From: Pilaira anomala
Lineage: Eukaryota > Mucoromycota > Mucoromycetes > Mucorales > Mucoraceae
Direction of reading: 5' to 3'
NCBI GenBank assembly: GCA_025716855.1
Contig: JAIXMQ010000011.1
Location: 558,001-622,000, forward strand
DNA: 64,000 bases
The notes under the pieces were generated by a model. The model saw only the letters and a list, made by a program, of their open reading frames with translations. It had not been told where the DNA came from and did not search any database. The translations under genes and the position numbers were made by a program. Positions 46,333 to 58,308 of the stretch are shown here, one piece after another. Position 1 is the first letter of the stretch, and every line of letters begins with the position of its first letter.

Positions 46333-48300
46333 TTAGTCATTGTACGCACTTTTATCATTAAAATTAGGAAATCGAGCTTCTTGAAGGACACCGTCTTTGA
46401 TTTCAATAAGTTTACCTTCTGGAATCTTGAATTCGATTAATTCCATTACCCTCTTGCAATTGATAGTAAGGGTAGGGACAGAAGAAAGCTCTTGGCTTGT
46501 ATCTGAAGAGGTAAATTCTGCTTTTTTGAATTCAATAAGTTCTTGTCCATTTACATATATAATTAATTTTAACTTGAAACTTTCATTGAATTTGGTTAAA
46601 TAAAATTCCATGTCCAAGTTGATAGTTCCAGCTTTTTGAAATCAGATAAGTCGATCAATAATGGAGGTGCTTCCTCATTATGATCAGATCGGTCCGTAGT
46701 ATTACACCTGAAATAGTAAGCATATTAGGTAAATAAGTAGCTAACACATTTATGAAATTGCCGGAAGGGATAAAGTTAACAAATTTAATGACCTTTAAGT
46801 TATCTTCAGTCTTGGTTGATGGTTCAAGTCTTTTACATGAATAATAACTGAGTCGGCTAATATGATTAGATAAATTAGATTCGAGACAATGATCATTTAT
46901 TGCAACGAATCCAACATATTGAAGGTAATGACAACTGGTTAATGTATATTTTAATATCTTATATGCAGTAAGTTGATCGTTGGCGGTACAACACTAAAGT
47001 TAAGCTGGTTGAATATTTTAGGCCCAATAACTGAAACCGTCTTGTCAGGTACAACCAATTCAAAATCAAAACGAGCTTTGTTTTGGTTATGTCCATAAAT
47101 TTCTTGGTGCGTCAAGCCATAAATAACGTTTATTAAAACACCATTTGAGTAATTCATCGTTTTGTCATTTGATCTAAAGTCTGAGAGTTCAGCAGCACAA
47201 ACTGCCTTTTTGTTCCCCTTAAACGCATTTACGACTTGAAATAATAAAGTCATATGGGACTCTTTATGCACAGATTTACTTTTATAATCTCTATAACAAG
47301 GCTCACAACGGATCTCTGCTGATGAGAGCTTGCTCATTCGTTCAGCTAGTTTCAGTACCCTTTCAAGACTAATTAGATGAATTTAATCATAAAGATCAAT
47401 GTTTTCTAATTCAACATAAAGTTTGTTTAATTTTGTTGGTAAATGAAGGTTATTAAGCATGCCAGCATAACTTGAAGATATTCTTGGAATGTGATAGTTC
47501 TAAATTTTGCAAATTACTAGTATTTAAAAAGACATGGCTTCCTTCCTGATACATTAACAAGTCTTCTTTAGTCATAAGTTTCAATGTTGTCAGGTTTGAA
47601 CAGGCAACTTGTGATTGATAAATCGTGACAACTTGATTCGAATGATTATAATACTTTGAATTGAGCAAGCCTCTTAAATTGATTCAAATAATTTATAATT
47701 CCACCGTATTGAGTAATTATATTTGGTTCTTGTTCTTAGAAAACCGTGAGTTCTCTTAATGAAGTACGGAACTTGTAGTAATATCACATCATAAATCATA
47801 AGGAGTATTAAAATTGAATGGGTCATCCTCAATACTGATTTCTTCAAGCATTTGAATCAAGTATCACGTAATTTATACCATAACGAGTATCGAGCCTCAA
47901 CTTTTTGAGATTTGACAGGTAAGCGAGAAACTTCAAAAGCTGCTCTTTTGTCAAATTTTCTCCTTCTTCACTGTCTCTTCCATAGAATACTTCAGCTTCC
48001 TTCTTATGAGAAAGTCTTCATGTTTGGACCCAGTGAGAGTTAAAAATAGTAGTCCTGTTCAAGTACGGATATCAAACGATTTGTATTACGTCCAGTAAGT
48101 ATCAATTTATAAAGTACATTTGAAGTGCAGGTAAGCTCCATTCTTTGCACACTACAACACACTTTATAAGTTCAAAGTTATAAAGATCCTGAAATATATA
48201 TGTTACATAAAATATATTTCTTTCGGTAAGTTCATTGATGCTTTTTACTGTGATAAAATTGAAAGAAAGAGGAAGAAGAAGTACAAAAAACAAAAAAGAA
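46333..48300 (-). pseudogene. F-box/LRR-like protein, decayed
   Basis: The minus strand holds coding-like pieces in several frames. Near 48100-48290: LPLSFNFITV and YNFELIKCVVVCKEWSLPALQ, resembling the F-box core of Mucorales F-box proteins (LxxCxLVCKxW..P). Near 47880-47950: YLSNLKKLRLDTRYG, LRR-like. Then LTTLKLMTKEDLLMYQEGS and LNTSNLQNLELSHSKNI, also LRR-like. Finally 46951-47337 (SAEIRCEPCYRDYKSK) and 46333-46617 (ELIEFKIPEGKLIEIKDG). Stops and frameshifts between them are too many for introns alone. The gene appears dead, though an alternative is two small genes near 46.3-47.3 kb. Confidence 0.5.
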
Positions 48301-48493
48301 AGAAAGAGCGCGTGAATATTACGGGACTGAATTTATATTAACTACATGTAACCGTAATCCCTAAAAAAAAGACGACTATTATGAATAATATGTCAGGTCT
48401 AGAAAAGGGCGCAAACGATTCTATTTATATTGATGCACTTAACGTAAACAGACAAACGCATCACGAAATTAACTTTAAAATGCAAAAAAGAAA

Positions 48494-48565
48494 CTCTCCG
48501 ACTGGGAATTGAACCCAGGTCTCCCGCGTGACAGGCGGGGATACTCACCACTATACTATCGAAGA
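48494..48565 (-). tRNA. tRNA-Asp (GTC)
   Basis: 72-base tRNA without intron. The acceptor stem TCTTCGA pairs with TCGGAGA (one G-T pair). The D arm is TAGTATAGTGGTGAGTA, the anticodon loop CCTGTCACG holds GTC, the T arm GGGTTCAATTCCC is canonical and the discriminator is G. A T6 run just downstream (on the minus strand) is a Pol III terminator. Confidence 0.95.
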
Positions 48566-49532
48566 TGATATGTTAAGTTTCACTTTATATAAAATATATT
48601 TACAAATAGTAAACGTGTCACGTGATAGTCATGTGACCTGGAATAGGTCAAGAAGCTCTGATCTGGAATAAATTACATCATTATTCGTTTGTAAAAGTAT
48701 TAACAATAGGCCAGCAAGACTGAGGGTGTACAGATAAGCTTATCTTTTATTAACTTGAGAATAGCATAAAAAGTTATTTCCTATACTTGCTGTTTTCCTT
48801 AATGTATAATTAGTGGTAATATGCGTGTAGTGTGTCTAATGCAAATATAATTGTTGCCCATACTACATATGAATAGTTCATTTTTAGCCTTCTTTAGTTA
48901 TCAGAAAAATCATGTAACTATTATCAGGGATTGGAATTTACTACTGGTTCTACTACTTTTTTTTTCAAAACGCATAATATTTCCTTGACAGCGGATATAT
49001 ATGTTTACACGCCGTAATGCTTTTTTCTTTTAAGCAGCAGAATAACTTTTTGTTTTTAGTGCTTTCTTTAGCCGTATTGATCCCGCTACGCTCACTCGTT
49101 GCGTATAGTAATTAGAAAGCTCAAAAAATAAAGCTTCAGTTTAATATAGTCGTATGATACAGAAACTCATCATGAATAGAATATCAGGTCATTTCAATAA
49201 TAAACTAAAACATACTAGAAGAACAATAAGTTCTTGAAGGTTATAACTTTAAAAATATCAAAGATATGTGGATAACTTAATGGATAGAGAATATTTCTAT
49301 TTTTATTTTTATTTTAAAAACTCAATTCTCCAGTAAAACGGCCTCGAACTTAGCAATGCCATAATTTAAGCAGGAAATAAAGAAACATAGCTTCATATGT
49401 TTCTTTCCCCCAAATACGGCCTAAAAGAAAGGGCGAGGAAGTCACGGAAAGGAAAATCAGCAGTCGCTACACTGGCCTTGTAGGTTTCTCACTTTGAGAA
49501 AAAAAAAATCAAAATAAGTTACTTCTTCTACC
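48566..49532. other. Intergenic, no gene seen
   Basis: Stops in all frames. The GC-richer word CCCGCTACGCTCACTCGTTGCG at 49081-49102, written as CCCGCTACGCTCAC and TCGTTGCG, may be a short palindromic or mobile remnant. The 3' part holds the TRM10 promoter. Confidence 0.4.
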
Positions 49533-50646
49533 ATGTCAGAACCAACAACAACGACTTCACCGAGTGCAACAACTTTACCGAGTACAAATATGTCAGCCGA
49601 AACCAAAGACAATATTAGAACTTTTTTAGGAAAAGAGTACGATATAACAGACCCAAAATTCGCAGGACTCAGTAAGAATGCTATTAAAAAGATCCTTAGA
49701 GAAGAGTTATACCAAGAAACCAAAGCCGATCGTACAAAAGAAAAGCGTGCAAAGCACAAACGTAAGCGCGCCGAGCGTCAGCAACTTGTAAAGGAGGGTG
49801 TTTTAGAGCCTTTACCCAAACGACCAAAATCGAAGTACATGACAACAGGCAAAGTTGGTGTCGTTCTCGATTGTGCCTTTTCTGATCTCATGATTGAAAA
49901 AGAAATTAGTTCTATGCGTCAACAGATCTGCCGTTGCTATAGTGCTAATGTACGTGCAGAGAAGGAATCGATGCCGATCACACTCACTTCTTTGGACGAA
50001 CCTTTGAAGAAAGACCTGGATGAAAAAGCTCCTTCTTGGACTAACTGGAGAAATTTTGAAGCGACAACTGAATCGCTCGAGACTAAGTTTCCCAACAAAG
50101 AAGATTTGATTTATCTTTCAGCTGATTCAGAAAATATAGCTCATGAATTAGAAGATGGTAAGACATACATTATTGGTGGTATCGTAGATAAAAACAGATA
50201 CAAAGTATGTATAAATCAGAATATATACACATGTATGCATAATTAAATTTTATTCTTAGAACTTATGTAATGACAAGGCGAAAGAACTTGGTATTAAAAC
50301 TGCTCAGTTACCTATTGGTGATTATATCCGTTTAGCTTCTAGAAAAGTATTAACAGTTAACCAAGGTTAGAAATCAATGTTAAAATCATGTAAATATTGT
50401 GTACTAAAAGCATTTTATTTAGTTTTTGAAATTATGATAAAATGGCTTGATTGCCGTGATTGGGAAAAGGCATTTTTGGAAGTTATCCCTGAACGTAAAT
50501 TAAAAAAGAGTACAATTATTAAAAATGGTGTACAAGTAGAAGTTGAAGAAGAGGAAGAAGAAGAAGAGGAGGAGGATGAAGAGGATGATGATGACTTAAA
50601 AGCAAGTATTTTAGAGGAAACAGCCGATGAGAAGAAATCTTCATAA
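49533..50646 (+). CDS. TRM10: tRNA (guanine-9-N1)-methyltransferase
   Basis: This SPOUT-fold enzyme methylates N1 of G9 in many tRNAs with SAM. ATG 49533; three exons; TAA 50644-50646. The Lys/Arg-rich N-terminal part binds tRNA (KEKRAKHKRKRAERQQLVKE). Family marks: KVGVVLDCAFSDLMIEKEI, LSADSENIAHELEDGKTY, IIGGIVDKNRYK then (after intron) NLCNDKAKELGIKTAQLP, IGDYIRLASRKVLTVNQ then VFEIMIKWLDCRDWEKAF. The catalytic Asp region (GIVDKNR) is intact. The C-terminus is a strongly acidic Glu/Asp run, common in fungal copies. Its 3' end is about 42 bases from the convergent MED28 stop. Confidence 0.93.
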
Positions 50647-50688
50647 ATTTTCTGTCCATGTTTATTTCATAAATAAATATATAAAAAA

Positions 50689-51348
50689 TTAGACTTCTTC
50701 AAATTGTACATCATCATCATCGTCGTCGTCGTCGTCGTCTTCGTCGTCGTTGTTTTGCATATTTTTATTTTCGTTATCAGATTTTTCTAGTGCTATCTTT
50801 TTAACAATTTCTTCTTCTTGAAGTTTACGTTGTCTCGCAATTACTGCGTCTGGATGTGGGTCAAAATCGGTTCCATCGGTTCGAAGTGCTACTGCTTGTT
50901 TACCGTTTGCTACTAAACTTGGTATCTTGCTCTCCCATTCGTCTAATTTCGTAACATACTTTTGAATCATATTATTTTTAATTTCAATATCACGTTGTAA
51001 CAATGTATTTGCCTAAAGTCTGGAATGAGTTTACACATTAGTAGAAAGTTATCGCGACAATTTATACCTCTTTAATAGCCAACGGTCTATCAGCAAGTGC
51101 GTTTAAACGTACTTGTCTTAAATGATTTTCAAGCTCAAGGAATGCAGTCTTCAGTAATTTCGTTTGGGTATCAAGGACTATTTGTTTTCTATTAGCATAA
51201 TAATAATAATAAATAACATGGGAATAAATCAGGGCTTTTTTAAAGTACCATCATTTGCTGCTTCTTTTTGTTGTTGTGGGTCTGATAATATTGAGTCTAA
51301 GCATTCATCAAATGACTTTGCTAATTCATCAACTAATACATTCATCAT
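50689..51348 (-). CDS. MED28: Mediator complex subunit 28-like
   Basis: Mediator head-module subunit linking activators to RNA polymerase II. The ATG is at 51346-51348 (MMNVLVDELAKSFDECL). Splicing uses a GTACTT donor and the second AG acceptor (AATAG before TCCTTGATACC), giving AANDVLDTQTKLLKTAFLEL, NHLRQVRLNALADRPLAIKE, then ANTLLQRDIEIKNNMIQKYV and TKLDEWESKI. The LVDELxxSFDxCL start and the LxxKxxxIxKxxxKLxxWE block match metazoan MED28. The C-terminus adds a Gln/Glu segment and D10 ending VQFEEV. The intron 1 acceptor is my choice to keep frame. It is divergent from EBP2 (168-base shared promoter). Confidence 0.75.
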
Positions 51349-51516
51349 ATCAGTGCTTTTAAAAAAGGTACCAATATCAAAACAGCATGTAAACAAATGT
51401 ATAAGTGGCTTGTGTGACTGTATTTACTTCTAGCTTCTTTATTTCTGAAGTAATGGTTTTTTTTTTTTTTTTTTTTTTCTTCTTCTCGATATACACATAC
51501 ATTTTTTTTTCTATCA
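51349..51516. promoter_or_regulatory. Divergent promoter MED28/EBP2
   Basis: 168 bases between divergent ATGs, with a T23 tract (about 51456-51478) followed by TTCTTCTTC. Both promoters must lie here. Confidence 0.5.
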
Positions 51517-52557
51517 ATGTCTCGTAAATCCGATAGAGTTGCCAGAAAAGCCACAAAGAAGGCCAAGGCACCTAAAACTGAAAAGGTAGAAGTTGTCGAA
51601 GAAATCAGCGAGGAGGAAGTTCCTCTCCTTGAGGAGGCCTCTGAAGAAGTAGAGGAAGTAGAAGATTCTGACGTCGAAGAAAACGAAGAAGTTGAAGGAG
51701 AAAATGACAATGAAGACTTAGAAGATGATGACGAGGAAGAAGAAGAATCTGTTAAAAAGTCTCGTGCTCTCAGACCTAGAATCAATAACGAGGTAATAAT
51801 AATAAAAGCAACCACAGAAAAAAAAAGTGTCAAACTAGATCTAATGTATTATTATTATTATTAGGAAGCAATGATTCGTCTTACGGAAGGTTTTAAATTA
51901 AAGGGATTACCTTGGATCGAAACCATGACCATTACCTCTACTGAACCAGTTGTTGTTGAAGATGTCAAAGACGATATGGCTCGTGAATTAGCATTCTATT
52001 CACAAGCACTTGAAGCTGCTAAATTAGGTAGAGAGCTTGTCAAAAAAGCCGGTGTTGATTTTTCCCGCCCTGAAGATTATTTTGCAGAAATGTTGAAGAG
52101 TGATGAGCATATGGCAAAGATTCGTCAAAGATTATTAGACGAAAGTGCATCAGTGAAGGCCTCTGAAGATGCTAAACGTCAACGTCAACTCAAGAAGTTC
52201 GGTAAGAAGGTTCAAGTCGAGAAGCAATTAGAAAGACAAAAGCAAAAGACAGAAATGCTTGACAAGATTAAGTTACTCAAGAGAAAGAGAAAAGATGGTG
52301 GAGATTTGACACTTAATGATGATTTCGATATTGCTTTGGATAAGGCTGATACCAATAAGCGTGCCAAGACTGAGACTAAGCCTACCAAGAACCATAAGAG
52401 AGTTGCAAAGGATGCTAAATATGGTTTCGGTGGTAAGAAACGTTTCGCTAAATCAAATACATTAGAATCTACATCTGGTTTAGGCGGATATAACAAGATG
52501 AAGGGTAAGCCCATTTATAAGGGCAAAGGAAAGGCAACTGCTTCCAAAAAGAAGTAA
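51517..52557 (+). CDS. EBP2: rRNA-processing protein EBP2 (EBNA1BP2 family)
   Basis: Nucleolar factor for 27S pre-rRNA processing and 60S assembly. ATG 51517. The first exon encodes a basic head (MSRKSDRVARKATKKAK) and a Glu/Asp-rich acidic stretch, then RALRPRINNE; one intron follows (GTAATA donor, TTAG acceptor). The core reads EAMIRLTEGFKLKGLPWIE, DDMARELAFYSQALEAA, FSRPEDYFAEMLKSDEHM, and KIRQRLLDESASVKASEDA, all EBP2 marks. The C-terminus is Lys-rich with KYGFGGKKRFAKSNT and GLGGYNKMKGKP. TAA at 52555-52557. Length is about 320 residues after splicing, typical. Confidence 0.92.
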
Positions 52558-52748
52558 AATAAATATCCCCACTATTTGTCATATATTATCAACCAACCAA
52601 CTCACACACACGCACACACACATTCACACAATATCAACATTTTGTAACTAATAAAGTTTATACATATAATAAGGAGAAAATAAAAAATAAAAAAAATAAG
52701 GAGAGATTAGAGAATTAGAATAATAAATAGATAAATTGTAAAAAAGCT

Positions 52749-53740
52749 TTAAACACGATTTAATTCTGTTAACACGACAACTTCTTGATGTTGCTTAATT
52801 TCGAGACGGACAGGTTTATCCCCATTGACTCTTTGCAAAGCTCTTTCGTTTAATTGAATTTCGGCAGGATGTGTAGTTACCCAATGAATAAACATACACA
52901 TGATAGTCACAGACTAGGAAAGAGAGAGAAAGAGATAAGTATATACATACATTAAGAAAAATAAACAAAGACTTACTAATGCTACTACACTAGAAGCTAC
53001 TAAACCTCTTTGTAAACCATTTAAAGAGATTAAAATGATATAATTTGCACAAGAAGTTATCATGGAAACAATAGCGGCCATTGCGTTACGTTTTGCCATA
53101 AAATGTAATGAAGAAGATTGATGTGCAGTTTGTTGTGCAGTAGTCGGGAAACAATAAAATTTGAGGAAGATACCAATATAGACGCAAGATAAAAAGATAT
53201 CGTATGCTAATGAAATAATGGTTGCAAATAAATCCATACCAACAGTACAATGGAAAGGAAATGTATCAGATATAATATTCGTCTTATAAATGAGTTGAAT
53301 GACAATAATAGCAAAATTTGGTAACAGTAATCCTAAATTCGTTAAATACATTGGTGATTTGAATCGAGTTTGTTTTGGTATAGAAATAATATGAATCTAT
53401 AATATACACGACTTTTAGATTTGATTTTACTTGTTATTTATTTGTTTACCTTTTCTATAAAATACAAGTATAACACAAGTTTACTACCCGTATAGATGAT
53501 TGTACAATTGTAATATGTCAAAAGACAAGAAATAGAATTGCCATTGTTAGTACTTGTCAACATACATGCAATCAAATTGAATGCCCATGATAAACCATAT
53601 AAAACCAATAATAATCCTCGAACATAATGTATTGGTCCATCAATACCAGCAATTTTTCTACCAAATATCAAAGAAACAACTGTGATACAAGCAACACTAT
53701 TCACTTCTGCAATGATTTCCCATTGATCTGGTGAATACAT
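52749..53740 (-). CDS. Orphan seven-helix membrane protein
   Basis: ATG 53738-53740; three exons (splice donors GTAAAC.. and GTAAGT; acceptor CTAG before SVTIMCMF). The product of about 275-280 residues shows seven hydrophobic segments: VNSVACITVVSLIFG, VRGLLLVLYGLSWAFNLIA, TIIYTGSKLVLYLYF, LGLLLPNFAIIVIQLI, LFATIISLAYDIFLSCVY, AAIVSMITSCANYIILI and VALSVTIMCMFIHWV. A short cytosolic-looking tail ends VLTELNRV. The YLYFIEKIHII after helix 3 is in the position of the G-protein-contacting loop of receptors. I know no named family; a receptor role is inference from topology only. Confidence 0.7.
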
Positions 53741-55073
53741 ATTTATATAAAAAAAAATAGTAATAAAAAAGAAGAGAAAAAGAAGAGAAAAAGAAGAGAA
53801 AATAAGAAAAAGTGGAAATCAAGTCATTTTAAGAGGGGAACTCAGGGGCGAAGTGGTGTAACCATAAATACAGGCAAAAGCAAATAAACAGGGAGTTATT
53901 AGTTAATGATGATACTGTGCATCTACTCTCTCAATTTACTATATCATATAAACTATATGACACGTCAACCGTGAAGTTTATTCTTTGGTCATCCCATCAA
54001 ATTCTATTTTTTGAATGTATGTATATACTTTACAACTTCTTCATGCACACAATATAGCTGCTGCTTCGAGGACCTATGTATCGTTATCCGGTAAATTAAC
54101 ATTTCTATATATAGGTGGTAGGATACTATTTGGTTTGGGTAGTAACTTTATCCTCCTATTGCTACGGATGGTAGGCTTGGATCCGAGGATACATCTGGCC
54201 AATAATAGTTTGTAGTCAATCAAGTTTTATAATGTAGTCTTATCTCCTTCTTCTTAGTAAAGTTTGATACTGCTAAAATGTAATAGATCGAGCGATTTTA
54301 TCTCCTAGTTTCTATTGCTTAAAAGAAGCCAGGTAATAATAGGTCCTCCAGGCGGAGATGAGAAAATTGGAAAGCGGGTGGCCGTAAAAAGAAATAAATC
54401 AAAGTTGTTGTTGGTATGGGGAGAAAAATAAAGGAGTATGGCGTAAATTGATACTTATTTTGGACACAGGCTTGCCCAGAATGATGGCCGAATTGATTTG
54501 AAACTAGCTTCCCTATCATTTTGAAAATAAATTAGCCGCAGTTTACAATTGATTTGACTATCTTCTGGTAAAGATGACAGCATTGAATGAAGTAGCAGTC
54601 AAGTATCTGATCAATAATTCAAGTAGATCAAGACAACAGAGAACTTTTTGAGATTAAACTTGTTATCTTTACTAAGGGTTATAAAACTTAACGCCATATA
54701 CAGCAGTTTATGCTGCAATGTGCTTTTGAGTCAAGTATTGGTCCTTATATATTCCTTAAATAACCTAGAAAAAACCTTTGGAGTTTTTACTGCAGTTAGT
54801 AACTTACGCTTTTTTTTGGGGTTATAAAGGGTAAAAATTCGAAGTGGATGGTAACAGATAAAGCATAAAAATGCCCATACCAGCTGGTGATTCTACAGCT
54901 CTATTCATCCTTGTGTGGGTAGGGCTGAATATATTTTTTTGGCGGGTGAGGGTTGCTTTCTAATTGTATATTTTTTTAAATTTAAGCTTTTCGCGTTTCT
55001 AAAAGCACGCGTGCGCGCTTTTTTATTTTTATTTTGTTTTTATTTTTTCATTTTTCAACTTTATTTTCACAGC
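53741..55073. other. Intergenic, divergent promoters
   Basis: Between the seven-helix gene and TOF1. Three direct GAAGAGAAAAA copies lie at 53770-53803. A GC-richer block near 54330-54400 (GTCCTCCAGGCGGAGATG) contains the word GCGGGTGGC, also seen at 23828. The frames here have no family support. The last 170 bases are T-rich and lead into TOF1. Confidence 0.4.
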
Positions 55074-56458
55074 ATGGACGAAGAAGATATTGAAGCAACC
55101 AAAAGTTATATCTTAACATTATGTTCTGCCATTGGTGGTCTAGAAGAAGTAGAGGGACCTGACGGATCAGTGATACAAAAGTATTGTGTTGGTGATGAAG
55201 CGCTAGGTACTTGTTAATAAAATAATAGCAACATTCTTTATAACTTAACTTCTTGAAAAAAAAAAAGCTTGTTTAAGAGATTTAAAAAGAGCCATTCGTA
55301 CTGATAGTCAAAATAACGAAAGAACGGTTTTAAAAGCTTTGGTTGAATTTAATGTGATTGAGACAGATATTGTACCTTTACTTTTATCATTTCGAAAAGA
55401 TCGTAATGAAGTTGCTTTACGCTTCATTTTAGCTTGTGGTAAAGTAGAAGATAACCTTCCATATATACATGTTTTTAATGACCCCCCCTTCTCTCTCTCT
55501 CTCTTGTTTAGTCGAGTTATTGGTACCCATGACTTGGCCAGTAGAAAAACGTATTGACGATGAAGATCAACAAGACGATCCAAACTTAATGTCCTGTTAC
55601 AGAAAATACAAACTGGATCTATTAAAAGAAGGAGTATTTGAAGCGATTCTTACATTAATTATGAATTCCGTTCGTATTCCTCAACGTGATCGATCGATTA
55701 TTGATCAAACAACGATTAGGTTAGGATTATATTTGTTTCGTAACTTGACAGCTATTCCAGACTTGAACATGTCACAGTCATCGAATTTAGAACATATCCG
55801 TATGTCACATATGCAAGAAACTCTGATGATACGATATTATGAATCGGATGTAACTGAGTTCTTGTTGACGATCGCTTCGAATAGTGCAAAACAAGAAGGA
55901 ACGACTGAATGGAATGTGTTGGTTTTAGAATCACTTTATAATTTAATCAAGTCTGTGGATCCAAAAGATGTCTTTTCTCATCGAATGACGAAAACTAGCT
56001 TGGTAAAGTAAAGAAAAAAGAAAAAGGGAGGAACTACATATTTACTTATAATTAGGACCGTGCTGATTTGGAAGAAGCCGCTGCTAAATTATCAGGTCTA
56101 TTAAATATCGAAAATACGAAAAAGCGACAGAAGACTACTTATGTACCTACACGACATAACCGATTTGGTGGAACTTATGTTTTGGAATGGGTAAAAAACG
56201 ACTTGGTTCATTCTTTAGTTTGTATAACTGATATATTAGATTGATATAATAGGATTCTAAAAAAAGAATATCACATAGTCAAGTAGGCGGATTTGCAGAT
56301 CCAACTGAATTAATTGAAGGACAGAAAAAGACAAATCGTTCTGGTAGAAAGCGTAAATTAGAGGATAAAAGTCTTACACGTAAAGTGTATCAAAATAATC
56401 AATCACTCATGTATCTTAAATTAACCGCACAATCCTTTATTCAATCTTGTTTCAACGG

Positions 56459-56489
<31 letters not shown>

Positions 56490-58029
56490 TCGTATGCTAT
56501 ACTTACAATTGTTTCTCATTCAAAAATTAGCCTTTTATACTAGAATGATGAAGGATATGTTACGTGAAGATGACAAAATCCTTGCAAATGATTATACACG
56601 TTATTATTATACCATGAAGTGGTTTTTAGAATATCATGGATACGAACAAAGCGCTGCATCCCGACGAAGAGAAAGTAATTTGGATTCAACAATTGAAGAA
56701 GATGATATTGATCGAACTAAAGATTTCGATTTTTCTTTGGTGGCAAGTGCGCTTGATCTCAAGACAGTTTTATTCTGTCTTAGACAAATGCGTACGACAC
56801 TTGATAATAAACAATGGTTTGAACTTCAAATGGCAGTAGATTGTTTACGTCAAATGTTATTATCAATTGGAGTCATGGCAAAATCACAAGTGGAAGAGTA
56901 CAGAGCGATTGCAGAACATATTCAAAGTAACATGTATTATGAACAACAACATTTAGATCTATTAATTGAACTTGTTCGATGTTATAAGAATCAATCGGAC
57001 GGTTACTTGAAATCAGTTGTCTTATTGACACATGTCTTGCTTAGATTATTGGATAAATATCAACAGGATAAAAAGACTTTATTTATTCGAAAGAAAGCTA
57101 AATCAAGTAAACCTAAAAAGATAACGGCTGGAGATCAAGAGGAACCACTGATTGCAGATGTTGTGGATTCCGAAAACGAGGAAGAGGATAGAGATCGTCG
57201 CGCTATTTATAAAGATCAAGTATTTAAATTCGATTCATTTGAACAGGTAAATTAATATAAACATGATACTTATTGGATGCTTATAAGCTAAATGTTTATT
57301 TATTTATAAAGCGTTATATATCTACAGACTTGGTTCATACTTATTGTGCATTGCTGGAAAATTATATGGATTTAGAACCTAAATATATGGCATGTATTAC
57401 TAGTATGTTTCATAGGATCATGGTTAAAAGACGAGCCGAGTATTTGTTCTGGAAGGTAAATATTTATGATATCTGTATAAATAAATAAATACATAAAAAC
57501 TTAACACTATGTATGTATTTAGCTTCCTGTATTAGATTTATTTAATAGGATATTAAGTGATGTGCATCGTGTGCCTAAAACAAAAGAGTTTGGTATGCTG
57601 ATAGAATTCATCCAATACTCTACCTATCAATTCTTTAAAGCAGCCAAAGTGTATCCACTTTTATTTATTGAGGCATTGATTCCAAAAATGAGATCTGATC
57701 GAAATATGTGGGAAGAACCCAATGTAGAGAGAATACAAGCCGAACAAGAGGAAGAAGAGTATTTAAATGATGTTAATTATATCCCTTCTACTACTACCAA
57801 CAATAATACCGAAGCAGAGCAATCAACTGAAACTCATAATAATGATATTATAGATGAGGAAATGGTAGATTATTTGTTTAGTGCGTTTGATCAAAGAGAT
57901 AAAGAAGTAAATACTATTACTACTACTACAGAAAATCATAACGATAGTCTTGATTTAGAAGTAGAAACAAGTATAGCAGAAGTAGATAAATTGTTAATGG
58001 AAATGGGTGTAGAGACAACTGAATCATAA
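55074..58029 (+). CDS. TOF1: Replication-fork protection protein Timeless/Tof1/Swi1
   Basis: Stabilises stalled replication forks with Csm3/Tipin and mediates checkpoint signalling. ATG 55074 (MDEEDIEATKSYILTLCSAI). About eight introns. Conserved TIMELESS blocks: ALGCLRDLKRAIRTDSQ, ALRFILACVELLVPMTWPVE (across a CT-rich intron), YKLDLLKEGVFEAILTL, RDRSIIDQTTIRLGLYLFRN, then RHNRFGGTYVLEWDSKKR, FYTRMMKDMLREDDKIL, YYYTMKWFLEYHGYE. The second half has MFHRIMVKRRAEYLFWKLP and the acidic C-terminus. One intron is GT followed by A27. TAA 58027-58029. Length is about 835 residues, rather short for Tof1 but with the TIMELESS core intact; the C-terminal part is reduced. Confidence 0.9.
56460..56486 (+). 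repeat. A27 homopolymer at a 5' splice site
   Basis: The intron starts GGT(A27)G; the A run follows the GT directly. Confidence 0.85.
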
Positions 58030-58064
58030 TCATCATAATAAATATTTGTATATATATATATTGT

Positions 58065-58277
58065 TTAATTTTTATTTGAGGTTAATCTGGAATATGTAAA
58101 CACACCTATAATGACCACACCTAAAAATCCAATGGCAGCAGGTAAAAGCAAATCAACTTGTTGTTTTGCGGGTAAAGGTAACGACTTTCTGTTTAATCTA
58201 GTGTTATTTTTAATTACGGTAGTATCCGTATCAGTAGCAGCAGTATGAGGGGAAGGAGAAGAAGGAGAAGGAGAAGG

Positions 58278-58308
<31 letters not shown>

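Noticed and set aside
51345..51833. Minus-strand Ser-rich frame overlapping EBP2
   Set aside because: Antisense shadow of the acidic Glu/Asp codons of EBP2; MED28 starts at 51348 instead.
53770..53803. GAAGAGAAAAA direct copies as a possible CRISPR-like array
   Set aside because: Too short, purine-rich slippage without spacers; no CRISPR array exists in this window.
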